From a virus, in IMG/VR virus record IMGVR_UViG_3300030380_004858, positions 1 to 36,363 of that record: a stretch of 36,363 bases of DNA. One strand, written 5' to 3'. Made by a program: the position numbers and the translations under genes. Positions 14,318-21,948 of the stretch are shown one piece after another. Under the pieces are notes generated by a model, which saw only the letters and a program-made list of their open reading frames with translations, was not told where the DNA came from and searched no databases. Numbering within the stretch: the first letter of the stretch is position 1; each line of letters starts with the position of its first letter.

Positions 14318-15145
14318 ATGGAATACACTGAGAGATACTTAGCTATAGTTTTATTAGACCTTATAGGCAGTACTGCATTTATTCAGAGCATGGGGGCTAT
14401 GAGGGGCGCAAGGTGGCTACAGTATCATGATAAGCTTGCTAGGTCTTTAGTGTATCGTTTCGAGGGCAGAGAGATAGATAGGTCTGATGGCTTCCTACTC
14501 AGCTTTGATAGGCCCATAGATGCTGTTAACTTTGCTTTACATTATCAGCAGAGCATACCTAATAAAACTAAGCTAGGTGCTCGAATAGGTGTACACTGGG
14601 GTAAGGTGGTAGAGGTCAAGCAAGATGAGCTACACACCATGATAGGTGCTAAATCAGTAGAGCTTGAGGGCATCTCTAAAAACATAGCAGCAAGAACCAT
14701 GAGCTTATGCCAAGCAGGGCAAGTGCTATTAACTGTAGAGGCTATGCAAGCAGTTAAAAGGCGTACTAATACATTTACACCCAAGGGCACCCGCTATGCT
14801 TTAGCAGGTGAGTATAGATTTAAAGGGGTTAGAAAGCCTCAACTCATCTATACAGTGGGCGCTACTATTGAGAGTCTACAGCCTCCCCCATCATCAGACA
14901 AAGCTAAAAAGATTGCAGGGCCTAGCAAGATCAAGAGCAAAGCTAGAGATAGGAAATTAATAGAATGGCTGTTCTGGGCTCTCTATCGTTTTGCCTTTGC
15001 TATGCTCCTATGGTTCTGTTTTGTAGCTATGCCCATCTTGAGCAATAGGCGCTATAGACTTATGAATGAGCTAGATGATTACTTCTATTGGATAGATTAT
15101 ATTATGCTATTTATAACTCGATTAAGGGAGGTGCTTAGTGTCTGA
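14318..15145 (+). CDS. Class III nucleotide cyclase with hydrophobic C-terminal anchor
   Basis: A 275-aa protein. Residues about 6-180 are an adenylate/guanylate cyclase (CHD) domain. Metal-binding Asp D14 is in LLDLIGST, and the second Asp D57 in EIDRSDGFLLSF. The transition-state pair N122 and R126 is in KNIAARTMSL, and GVHWGKV (91-97) and the closing RFKGVRKPQLIYTVG are also typical. All four catalytic positions look intact, so it may make a cyclic mononucleotide. A basic linker (about 194-213) precedes a strongly hydrophobic segment (215-241) and a second aromatic one (255-268), predicting membrane attachment. The substrate base cannot be decided: the usual adenine-specifying Lys position is altered. 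It sits in an operon between terminase and the membrane protein at 15138. Confidence 0.82.
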   Translation: MEYTERYLAIVLLDLIGSTAFIQSMGAMRGARWLQYHDKLARSLVYRFEGREIDRSDGFLLSFDRPIDAVNFALHYQQSIPNKTKLGARIGVHWGKVVEVKQDELHTMIGAKSVELEGISKNIAARTMSLCQAGQVLLTVEAMQAVKRRTNTFTPKGTRYALAGEYRFKGVRKPQLIYTVGATIESLQPPPSSDKAKKIAGPSKIKSKARDRKLIEWLFWALYRFAFAMLLWFCFVAMPILSNRRYRLMNELDDYFYWIDYIMLFITRLREVLSV

Positions 15146-15587
15146 TAATAAAACAGATAGAGAGCTAACAAGAGATGAGAAAGCTAAAAGAGGATGGTGG
15201 TTTAGTGTAGTATTCTTATTGATCGTTGTAGGCCTCATCCTATTTCTAACTTATGTAAAAATAGTTGATGAGAATAGGGATGTATTAGTAGGCATCCTAG
15301 GTATGGTCACAGGCTCGATAAGCAGCATGATGGCTATAGCCTCAGGGCGTGACCCCTCAGAAGTTGAGGAGCTTAAAGATAAGCTTAGTTCAGCCAATGC
15401 AGATAGAGAGGCGCTTATTGCTAGGCTAAGAGATGCCCAGATACAGATGCAGTTAAAGAATGATCAATTACTTGAGCTACAAACAGCAATCATTAACAAG
15501 CTCAGCCTCTTCAGTGATAAGCCCCCCATCACTACTAAATCAGAGCAAGATGTAGTTTTACATCCTGATGTTCAAAGGTGGCTATAA
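15138..15587 (+). CDS. Two-TM coiled-coil membrane protein coupled to the cyclase
   Basis: A 149-aa protein from GTG 15138, overlapping the cyclase by 8 bases, with GGGAGG (15126-15131) 6 bases upstream. TM1 is at residues about 21-40 and TM2 at 49-69, glycine- and serine-rich (GILGMVTGSISSMMAIASG). They form a hairpin with both ends in the cytoplasm, followed by a charged coiled coil (about 74-122). No cyclic-nucleotide-binding domain is recognisable. The tight coupling suggests it works with the cyclase, as effector or regulator, but a phage holin- or exclusion-type membrane protein is also compatible with the architecture. Confidence 0.6.
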   Translation: MSDNKTDRELTRDEKAKRGWWFSVVFLLIVVGLILFLTYVKIVDENRDVLVGILGMVTGSISSMMAIASGRDPSEVEELKDKLSSANADREALIARLRDAQIQMQLKNDQLLELQTAIINKLSLFSDKPPITTKSEQDVVLHPDVQRWL

Positions 15588-15628
15588 AAAACCCACACCC
15601 TAGGAGAGTCTAATTCTTAAGGTGCGGG
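15585..15628 (-). terminator. Intrinsic terminator for the minus-strand gene
   Basis: Read on the minus strand, CCCGCACC (15628-15621) pairs with GGTGTGGG (15599-15592) as an 8-bp stem with one G-U wobble, followed directly by six T (15591-15586). On the plus strand the same arms have an A-C mismatch and a weaker T-run (CTGTTTGTT), so termination of the cyclase operon is possible but poorer. The loop is about 21 bases. Confidence 0.6.
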
Positions 15629-15668
15629 CTGTTTGTTCAACTCTGGCACCTTACACTCTTAAGCTTTT

Positions 15669-15992
15669 TTATGACATAAAATCTTTGTTTGGATCATATA
15701 CAGATTCATTTTTTCTTGGGGGGGGTAGGGTAATGAATATATATTCATCTGAATCTTCTTTAAATTGTTCTTCAATTTGTTCCTCAATATAATTAACTAA
15801 ATCACTTACATGACCCCAGCTTTGATGTATAAAAATTAAAAACTCAGCACCGTTTGAAGCAGTAAGCTTAAAGTATTGTTGACCGTACAAGCCTAAAGTT
15901 ACTAAGTGTTTATATTTTAGGAACTCATAAAAGCCATCTGATTTTTGGTTTTGTATTTGTAGCCATACTCTATCTAATTGTTTATTGTTCAT
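15669..15992 (-). CDS. Minus-strand orphan gene between terminase and portal
   Basis: A 107-aa protein, soluble, with an alpha/beta look: an N-terminal helix (NKQLDRVWLQIQNQ), strands (FKLTASNGAEFLIFIHQS) and an acidic helix (VNYIEEQIEEQFKEDSDEY), then a proline- and charge-rich tail. No family recognised. It is the only minus-strand gene between 5550 and the window end. It has its own terminator (15585-15628) and AT-rich, A-ending codons unlike the flanking genes, all signs of an independently acquired moron. The start has no good ribosome-binding site (AAGTAAAAAATA upstream), so the start is less certain. Confidence 0.55.
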   Translation of the reverse strand: MNNKQLDRVWLQIQNQKSDGFYEFLKYKHLVTLGLYGQQYFKLTASNGAEFLIFIHQSWGHVSDLVNYIEEQIEEQFKEDSDEYIFITLPPPRKNESVYDPNKDFMS

Positions 15993-16072
15993 TATTTTTT
16001 ACTTCACTGTTCTCTCTGTAAATCTTACCCATGATTCTTATTTTCCTCTCAAGCGAGTAAATAAAAGCTTAA

Positions 16073-16127
16073 CCACCTTACCTAGCCTCAAGCTTTTTTA
16101 AGCTCGTGGACAGACTAGGCAAGGTGG
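16073..16127. other. Nested inverted repeat upstream of the late promoter
   Basis: CCACCTTACCTAG (16073-16085) and CTAGGCAAGGTGG (16115-16127) pair over 12 of 13 positions. Between them lies a second small hairpin, AGCTT (16091-16095) with AAGCT (16100-16104) around four T. No T-run follows the outer stem on either strand, so it is not a standard terminator. It could be a protein-binding site, a packaging site or an RNA structure in an upstream transcript. Confidence 0.5.
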
Positions 16128-16174
16128 GTAAACCTACTTAAAACACGCCAATCCCAAAAAGAAAGACTTATCAC

Positions 16175-16189
16175 GTTAACACTGTTAAC
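16175..16189. promoter_or_regulatory. 15-bp palindromic operator, copy 2
   Basis: GTTAACACTGTTAAC, the reverse complement of the palindrome at 7682-7696, with perfect 7-base half-sites. It ends 30 bases upstream of the late -35 box at 16220. A position upstream of -35 would suit an activator or a looping repressor. Confidence 0.6.
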
Positions 16190-16219
16190 ACTTCAAAGTC
16201 AAGCAAAAAAATAGATATA

Positions 16220-16248
16220 TTGCTAAAAACTTTATTTGTGCTTATAAT
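16220..16248 (+). promoter_or_regulatory. Strong promoter for the structural genes
   Basis: TTGCTA (16220-16225), a 17-base spacer and a perfect TATAAT (16243-16248). Transcripts would start near 16255, 28 bases before the portal ATG at 16283. This shows that the in-frame TTG at 16220 is part of the promoter and not the portal start. No other promoter of this quality is evident downstream until the fibre genes. Confidence 0.7.
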
Positions 16249-16282
16249 GCTCTTAGAGCCCATTAAATTTAATAGGGGTACT

Positions 16283-17689
16283 ATGAGCAAAGCAGAGAGA
16301 AACCCTAAGCACATGAGAGCCCTTGCGCCTCAGTTTAGAACTAGGGGCATTACAGGCACACAGCTCAATGGTGGCACCATTGCAGGTAAAGAGCAAAACC
16401 CTCGACTTAGTGGCCTTAACTGGGTTCAAGAGGCAGAGGAGATGCTTAGAACTGACCCTATCGTTAGGCGATCATGGCACATGCTAAGGCAGACCTTGCT
16501 AAGTGCTACATGGCGTTTTGAATCAGGCTTAGAGGGTGATGCAGTAGCTGATGAGCTTGCACGTTTTGCAAATGAGGCTTTTGGTTTCGATGGTTACTCT
16601 GGGCAGATGAGCCTAAGCTTTGAAGATCAGCTCGCTTATTTATTCGAGTTTGTCCCATTGGGCTATAGATATGCAGAGGAACTGTATAAGGTAGCCCCAG
16701 ACAGCACAGGGCAGGTTAGAGTGTGGCTAGATCAGTATGCAGATCGTGAGCCATCAGCGCATAACAAGTGGCTCTCTCGTGACTCACAGCAATTAGATGG
16801 TGTGGTGCAAAATGTAGTAGGTACTACTTACACACCTGAGCCTATACCTGCTCATAAATTATTACTGCTCACCCTAAATAAAACAGGTTCAAACTTTGAG
16901 GGCGTGGGCATGTTACGCCCTGTATGGTGGTGGTGGCGTACCAAGCAGAGAGCAAGCAATCTAATGTGTGTAGGCTTGGATAGATGGGCTGTGCCTACTC
17001 CTAAAGTGGTAGTAGATAGATCTCAAGCAGAGATGGCAGGCCTCACAGATGCAGATGTTAACTCTATGATAGATGATGCAGAGGCTCAAGCTCAAGCTTT
17101 CTTAGCTACTGAGCAGAGCTATCTAGTAGAGAATAATGTAGTTAAGTTTGAGAGCTATGCAGAACAGCCTAACTTATATGCACAAGGCCCGCTTGATATA
17201 ATCACTAAATGCAATGCAGAGATTAGTGCTAGCTTTTTAGCTCAGTTTGCTGATCTAGGCAATACTGAAACAGGCGCTAGGTCAGTAGGTGAGATACACC
17301 TTAGCATCTTTAGGCGTGCTGCTATTAATCTATGTGATATAGTGGCCTCTGCTATCAGTGGCATAGACAGAAGAGGCGGCGGTACCATTGGCAGATTGAT
17401 TCGATGGAACTATGGCGCAATAGATGCAAGCAAGTTACCTAAACTCACTCACACTGGGCTTGATACTGATGACCTTGCAGAGAGCATGGGCATGTTACCA
17501 CAGCTAGTACAAGCAGGTATCTTAACACCTGATGATGAATTAGAGAGAGCTATTAGAGAGAGACTAGGTGCAGGTGACTTGCCAGAGGAGGCGAGCAGAT
17601 CAGCACTAGAAAGAACAGCCTCTGCAAAGGGTGGCAGTAGTCTAAGTGCTTTCACTGAAAAGCTCATTAGGAGTAAGCGCAATGGCTAA
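16283..17689 (+). CDS. Portal protein (Mu gp29/DUF935-like)
   Basis: A 468-aa protein from ATG 16283, with AGGGG at 16273-16277 upstream. NWVQEAEEMLRTDPIVRRSWHMLRQTLLSATWRFE (about residues 49-83) is the opening pattern of DUF935-type portals. The central segment GVGMLRPVWWWWRTKQRASNLMCVGLDRWAVPTPKVVV (about 206-243) is the wing/stem region of the same family. It forms the dodecameric ring at the capsid vertex through which terminase packages DNA. The end overlaps the protease gene by 8 bases. Length fits the family. Confidence 0.85.
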   Translation: MSKAERNPKHMRALAPQFRTRGITGTQLNGGTIAGKEQNPRLSGLNWVQEAEEMLRTDPIVRRSWHMLRQTLLSATWRFESGLEGDAVADELARFANEAFGFDGYSGQMSLSFEDQLAYLFEFVPLGYRYAEELYKVAPDSTGQVRVWLDQYADREPSAHNKWLSRDSQQLDGVVQNVVGTTYTPEPIPAHKLLLLTLNKTGSNFEGVGMLRPVWWWWRTKQRASNLMCVGLDRWAVPTPKVVVDRSQAEMAGLTDADVNSMIDDAEAQAQAFLATEQSYLVENNVVKFESYAEQPNLYAQGPLDIITKCNAEISASFLAQFADLGNTETGARSVGEIHLSIFRRAAINLCDIVASAISGIDRRGGGTIGRLIRWNYGAIDASKLPKLTHTGLDTDDLAESMGMLPQLVQAGILTPDDELERAIRERLGAGDLPEEASRSALERTASAKGGSSLSAFTEKLIRSKRNG

Positions 17690-19628
17690 GACTCAAGCCC
17701 AAACCCCTGCCCCTAAAAAAGATAGAATTAAGGGCAGTGCTAAAAACCCTAAAGGCTCAGCCTCAGGCAGTAGGGGTGGCATAGACATTAGCAAACAGGC
17801 TGAGACTGCTATAAAAAACTTACTCGATAAGCATAATGATAGATATAATGCTAAGAGTAAAAAAGTAGATATGGGCATGCTTAAGGCTGTTTTTAGGAGA
17901 GGTGCAGGGGCTTTCTCTGTATCTCATAGGCCCGGTATGAATAGAACTCAATGGGCATTAGCTAGAGTCAAGGCTTTCTTGAAACTTGTAGGCACAGGTG
18001 AGAGAAAAAAATCATATAACACAGATCTAGACTTATTACCAAAGGGGCACCCACAAAGGACTGAGAAAAAAGCTGAGATGCTTGCACCTGCTAAATACTC
18101 TCATATAGACTTTAAACCACCTCAAGGCGCTCAAGATAATGCTAAGAGAGCATTAGAAGTAAGAGCAAGCAAGCCCCCATCTCAAAGGGGTATGACTGAT
18201 GTAGGCATAGCTCGAGCACGTGACTTAGCCAACGGTAAAACATTAAGCCCAGATACTGTTAAGCGTATGCTTGCATATTTCGATAGACACGAAGTAGATA
18301 AAAAAGGTTCCACGTGGAACATACAGGGCAAAGGGTGGCAAGCTTGGCATGGGTGGGGCGGTGATGCAGGTTATGCCTTTGCTAGAAAAGTAGTTAAACA
18401 GATGAAAACTGCAGATGAGAAAACTAAATCACTTAGGGCATATGGTGAGGCTTTGCAATTAGCAGAGCCTGTGCCTACTTATGATGTGCCAGATGGGCTC
18501 ATTATTGGTAAGCCCTTTAAGACGCTTGCTCTAGGTCAAGTAAGCTCTAGGCTTAATGGCTCAGCTATTGGCTCAGAAATTGATACAAAGATGCTCTCTG
18601 AGATGGTGAGAGTATTTAAGTCTAGACGTGATGCAGACCCTGTAATCATTGATTGGCAGCACGCTACATCACCATTTAATGGGGGCTCACCTGCCCCCCC
18701 AGAGTCAGGAAATGCTCTAGGTCTTATAGTAGATGTAGAGCTTAGATCAGATGGCCTTTATGCTATTCCTGCTTATAATGAGCGTGGCTTAGAGGTCGTA
18801 AAAAATGCAGGTGGTGTGCTTTGGTCAAGCCCTGAGTTTATTGCAGGTGATGTATACACTAGAGATGGTGGTGACAAGATAGGCACAGCACAATTATTAG
18901 CAATTACTTTAACCCCACGCCCTGCACAGTCTAATGATAAGATTAGCAGGGTCACACTTTCAGAGGAGCTAGCTGAGATGGATAATCTTGAAGAGCTATC
19001 AAATGAGGCCTTACGTGATATGGTGCGTGAGCTTCAAGATGTAATTAAAAACATGAAGGCAGATTCTGAGGCTAAGCTTACAGAAGTTAAAAAAGATGAT
19101 GATGAGCCTAAGAAAATGGCTGAGCCTAAAGATAATGATTCTGAAAAAATGACAGAAATTAAAAAAGATGATGATGAGCCTAAGAAAATGGCTGAGTCTA
19201 AAGATGAAAAAAAGAGCTATAATATGAGTGAAAATTATAATGTTATGCTCTCAGAAGTGACTGCACTGCGTGAGCAAGTAGCTAAGCTTACTGCTGATAA
19301 AGAAGCAGTAGAGATGAGAGAAGCTGTAAGCACTTTATTAAGAGAGGGCCGTATTACCCCTAATGAACAAAAGACAGCAAATGATGCATGGGCAGTAAGA
19401 GACACACACCCTGCTTTCTGGCAGATGTTTAGCGAACGCCCAGTTAATAGCTCAGTGCCACTTAATCAAGTTGGACATGGTGCAAGTGGTGAGGAGATCT
19501 CAAAGGCTACTTTAGATGCTGAGATTAACAAGCTAAAAAAAGAAAAAGGCATCACTTACTCAGAGGCCCTAAATGAATTTAGAGCTAATAACGTTGAATA
19601 TTATAATAAAGCATATGGAGTAAACTAA
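17682..19628 (+). CDS. Head protease/scaffold (Mu I-like) with extra N-terminal domains
   Basis: A 648-aa protein from ATG 17682 (earlier in-frame start 17646 lies within the portal gene). Residues about 265-425 match the Mu-like protein I protease: IDWQHA with H327, then LGLIVDVELRSDGLYAIPAYNERG, WSSPEF with S382/S383, and a closing LLAITLTPRPA. The C-terminal part (about 430-648) is charged, includes a 24-residue repeat (KKDDDEPKKMAE) and probably acts as scaffold. The N-terminal 240 residues add two segments also seen in other phages near portal genes, FRRGAGAFSVSHRPGMNRTQWALARV and ARDLANGKTLSPDTVKRM... WHGWGGDAGYAFARK. Such a fusion is unusual. Confidence 0.78.
   Translation: MAKTQAQTPAPKKDRIKGSAKNPKGSASGSRGGIDISKQAETAIKNLLDKHNDRYNAKSKKVDMGMLKAVFRRGAGAFSVSHRPGMNRTQWALARVKAFLKLVGTGERKKSYNTDLDLLPKGHPQRTEKKAEMLAPAKYSHIDFKPPQGAQDNAKRALEVRASKPPSQRGMTDVGIARARDLANGKTLSPDTVKRMLAYFDRHEVDKKGSTWNIQGKGWQAWHGWGGDAGYAFARKVVKQMKTADEKTKSLRAYGEALQLAEPVPTYDVPDGLIIGKPFKTLALGQVSSRLNGSAIGSEIDTKMLSEMVRVFKSRRDADPVIIDWQHATSPFNGGSPAPPESGNALGLIVDVELRSDGLYAIPAYNERGLEVVKNAGGVLWSSPEFIAGDVYTRDGGDKIGTAQLLAITLTPRPAQSNDKISRVTLSEELAEMDNLEELSNEALRDMVRELQDVIKNMKADSEAKLTEVKKDDDEPKKMAEPKDNDSEKMTEIKKDDDEPKKMAESKDEKKSYNMSENYNVMLSEVTALREQVAKLTADKEAVEMREAVSTLLREGRITPNEQKTANDAWAVRDTHPAFWQMFSERPVNSSVPLNQVGHGASGEEISKATLDAEINKLKKEKGITYSEALNEFRANNVEYYNKAYGVN
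19087..19196 (+). repeat. 72-bp-period direct repeat in the scaffold region
   Basis: A 38-base sequence beginning TTAAAAAAGATGATGATGAG occurs at 19087-19124 and again at 19159-19196. It encodes two copies of the charged KKDDDEPKKMAE motif. The repeat keeps the frame and lies in the predicted scaffold linker of the protease gene. Confidence 0.8.
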
Positions 19629-20014
19629 TGAATAATCAAACTATTCAAACTTTTGTTGCAAGTGGTGCTATTACTGAGTTTGCTTTAGTATCACTTGATG
19701 CTGCAGGTAAAGTTAAAATTACAGAAAATGGCACTGAAAAAGCTTGCGTTGGTATTGCTCAGAGAGCAGCCGCAGCAGGTGAAGCTGTAGAAGTAGTTAC
19801 AGCAGGATTAAGTAGAGCTATTGCAGGTGGCAATATCACAGCTTCAGCTGACCCTAGATTAAAAGCAGTAACAGGCACTACAGGTAAAGTCGAGACCGTA
19901 GCAAGCGGTGACTTTGCAGTATGTCGCATGATTCCTAACATTAACCAAACTACAGCAGCAGACAATGATCAAATCTTGGTTATGTTTGTAGGCCCAGTAG
20001 TAGTAGAACCTTAA
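19628..20014 (+). CDS. Head decoration (cement) protein, DUF2190-like
   Basis: A 128-aa protein, small, Ala/Gly/Thr/Val-rich and beta-prone. The pattern FVASGAITEFALVSLDAAGKV... CVGIAQRAAAAGEAVEVVTAGLSRAIAGG is that of DUF2190/cement-type decoration proteins, which sit on the capsid surface as trimers and stabilise the expanded head. The gene lies immediately before the major capsid gene, the usual order for lambda D-type proteins. Its start overlaps the protease stop by one base (TAATG). Confidence 0.78.
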   Translation: MNNQTIQTFVASGAITEFALVSLDAAGKVKITENGTEKACVGIAQRAAAAGEAVEVVTAGLSRAIAGGNITASADPRLKAVTGTTGKVETVASGDFAVCRMIPNINQTTAADNDQILVMFVGPVVVEP

Positions 20015-20026
20015 GGAGCCTAAAAA

Positions 20027-21019
20027 ATGGCATCATCATATTCAAATTTACATCCTGTAGACCAAATCCTTACAGGCCTTGTAGCTGAGGTAATCCCTAG
20101 TGATGCTCAGCTTATTGCTGATAAGGCGCTTGAGACTATTAGCATACCTGAAAGAAGCGGAACTCTACTAGTAGAGGAAACAAGAAACTTTATGGGCGCA
20201 GGCGCAGGCCTAGATCTAGAACGTGCTGCAGGTGCCTCTCGTGCTATGATTGGCTCATTTGACCGCACTAGCCAAACATTTAAAGCTAAGATCTTCTCAG
20301 CCTCTGATAGCATTGCTATGGAGGATATCTTTGATAGTCAATATCCCGGATCTGAAGAGGCCCGCATTGCTCGTAAGGTAAGCAGAGTGCTTAAGCTTGA
20401 CCGTGAGAAGCGCCTTGCAGATCTGCTTTTTAATACAGCTAACTTTAACAATTCTGCAGCAGCTAGCACTTTCGATGCAGCAGGTGCTGAGCCTCTTAGT
20501 GAGTTGTTTGATCTTAAAGATACAATCTTCTCAGCAGCACATGGCATTAACCCAGATACTTTAATTTTCGGACGTAAGGCCTTTAGAGCCCTAGCTAAAA
20601 ACCCAGAAGTTAGAGGGTATGTAGGTGATTCTACAAAGGGTATTGCAAGTGGTAACAAGATCTTAAATGATGAGGCTGTTTTAGCCTGCTTAAGAGATGT
20701 ACTAGGGATTACTAACATCTATGTAGGACAAGCTTTAAGAGAAACTGCAGTAGCAGGCGCAACAAGCTCAGAGGCAGCTATCTGGGATGGTAAAAAAGTC
20801 TTTATGGGTATCTTGCGTGGCTCTGATGCAGTAGTGCAAAAATCAGGAAATGTAAAGGGTATGCCTGTGGCTGCTCTTAATCTTCAATTCTCTAACATGG
20901 TAGCAGGCCAATATGATGCGCTTGATAAAACTAGACGCTATGTATGGGGTGAGGAAGTCAATACTTTCCATAAAGTTGATAGCACCTTAGGCCATGTTCT
21001 TACAGGCTGTCACTCTTAA
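20027..21019 (+). CDS. Major capsid protein
   Basis: A 330-aa protein preceded by AAGGAG with good spacing. Position after protease and decoration genes, length, and sequence features (IPSDAQLIADKALETISIPERSG, the long KVSRVLKLDREKRLADLLFNTANF helix, NPDTLIFGRKAFRALAKNPEVRGYVGDSTKG, and the C-terminal RRYVWGEEVNTFHKVDSTLGHVLTG) fit HK97-fold major capsid proteins of the Mu-like or capsid-E-like type. It would assemble the icosahedral head around the scaffold encoded upstream. There is no N-terminal delta domain in the protein itself, consistent with a separate scaffold. Confidence 0.82.
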   Translation: MASSYSNLHPVDQILTGLVAEVIPSDAQLIADKALETISIPERSGTLLVEETRNFMGAGAGLDLERAAGASRAMIGSFDRTSQTFKAKIFSASDSIAMEDIFDSQYPGSEEARIARKVSRVLKLDREKRLADLLFNTANFNNSAAASTFDAAGAEPLSELFDLKDTIFSAAHGINPDTLIFGRKAFRALAKNPEVRGYVGDSTKGIASGNKILNDEAVLACLRDVLGITNIYVGQALRETAVAGATSSEAAIWDGKKVFMGILRGSDAVVQKSGNVKGMPVAALNLQFSNMVAGQYDALDKTRRYVWGEEVNTFHKVDSTLGHVLTGCHS

Positions 21020-21030
21020 GGTTTTGATCT

Positions 21031-21948
21031 GTGCTCTATTGCTCATGTGGACAGCCTACTATTACCCTGATGAGTGAGGATGCTGATAAGCGTGCTATAG
21101 ATGATTTATCTAAGCAAGCTCAAGAGGCATCATCTGCCACTATGGCTACACTCATTAGGGCAAGGCGTGATCAAATTAGAGCAGAGATAACAGCAGAGCA
21201 AGAAATAGAGAAAGCCTTAAAAAAGTCTATGGCCTCTCTACTCGACACTATAGAGCAGGCTGTGCAGGCCACAGGCCCTGCCTCTATTATTAATGCCTCA
21301 GATGATGAGCTCTTGAACTTGCTGATAGCAGGTGGCTTAGGTGAGGCCATAGATGATTTAACTACTCAACAGAGTAAGATACAATCATCAGTAAACAAAG
21401 TGCTTACAGCTATTGAACCTAATTTAGATTTAAGTAGCCTAGCACTCTCAGTAGATGAGCTGAGTGCCCAGAATGTAGAGGATATATTTGAGGGCGTAAT
21501 TGTGCCATCTATTAAACAAAATATAAGAGATAGCTTGAGAGACCTACAGGTTAATGTTCCTCTTAACACTGTTATGAGCAATCTACAACTTAAGATGAAT
21601 AAAGCGCAGGGTAGACAGCTCACAGAGATTAAAACTAAGATTAGTCAATATGGGCGCGGGCTCACTGCCATGGCATCGGCAGTAGCTGAGCTTGATCATT
21701 ATTTATATACAGGGCCTAGAGATGGTATTACTAGGCCATTCTGTAAAGCTTTAGTAAATCTAGTGGTAGATGAGAAGCAGATGACTAAGCTAAATAATGG
21801 GCAAGGCTTAGCAGTTAAAACATCAGGCGGAGGGTATAACTGTAGACATAGTTGGAGCCCTGTAACAGAATCATTTATTGAGGCTGCTAAGCTTACAAAG
21901 GCCACATCCTCAGATATATCAGATGCTAATAAAGGTGGTAAAAAATGA
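21031..21948 (+). CDS. Minor head protein (Mu F-like C-terminus)
   Basis: A 305-aa protein from GTG 21031, with AAGG 10 bases upstream; ATG 21070 is possible but lacks a ribosome-binding site. The GTG start adds a CSCG motif at residues 4-7. The middle is long and helical. The C-terminal segment YTGPRDGITRPFCKALV... GGGYNCRHSWSPV (about residues 233-280) resembles the conserved C-terminal domain of Mu gpF-type head morphogenesis proteins, which end in a C-x-H pattern. It probably helps head assembly or serves as an ejected or internal protein. Its stop overlaps the next start (ATGA). Confidence 0.62.
   Translation: MLYCSCGQPTITLMSEDADKRAIDDLSKQAQEASSATMATLIRARRDQIRAEITAEQEIEKALKKSMASLLDTIEQAVQATGPASIINASDDELLNLLIAGGLGEAIDDLTTQQSKIQSSVNKVLTAIEPNLDLSSLALSVDELSAQNVEDIFEGVIVPSIKQNIRDSLRDLQVNVPLNTVMSNLQLKMNKAQGRQLTEIKTKISQYGRGLTAMASAVAELDHYLYTGPRDGITRPFCKALVNLVVDEKQMTKLNNGQGLAVKTSGGGYNCRHSWSPVTESFIEAAKLTKATSSDISDANKGGKK

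Noticed and set aside
14318-15587. Calling the cyclase pair a Pycsar defence system outright
   Set aside because: The partner has no recognised cyclic-nucleotide-binding domain and the base specificity is unknown; only a functional analogy is proposed.
16073-16127. The nested inverted repeat as a rho-independent terminator
   Set aside because: No T-run follows the outer stem on either strand; the inner stem of five pairs is too weak.
16220-16282. N-terminal extension of the portal from the TTG at 16220
   Set aside because: 16220-16248 is a strong promoter (TTGCTA, 17 bases, TATAAT); a ribosome-binding site precedes ATG 16283.
20338-20718. 126-codon antisense open frame within the major capsid gene
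   Set aside because: Shadow of a well-supported gene; no ribosome-binding site and unlikely composition. The same holds for antisense frames in the protease, tape measure and terminase-region genes.
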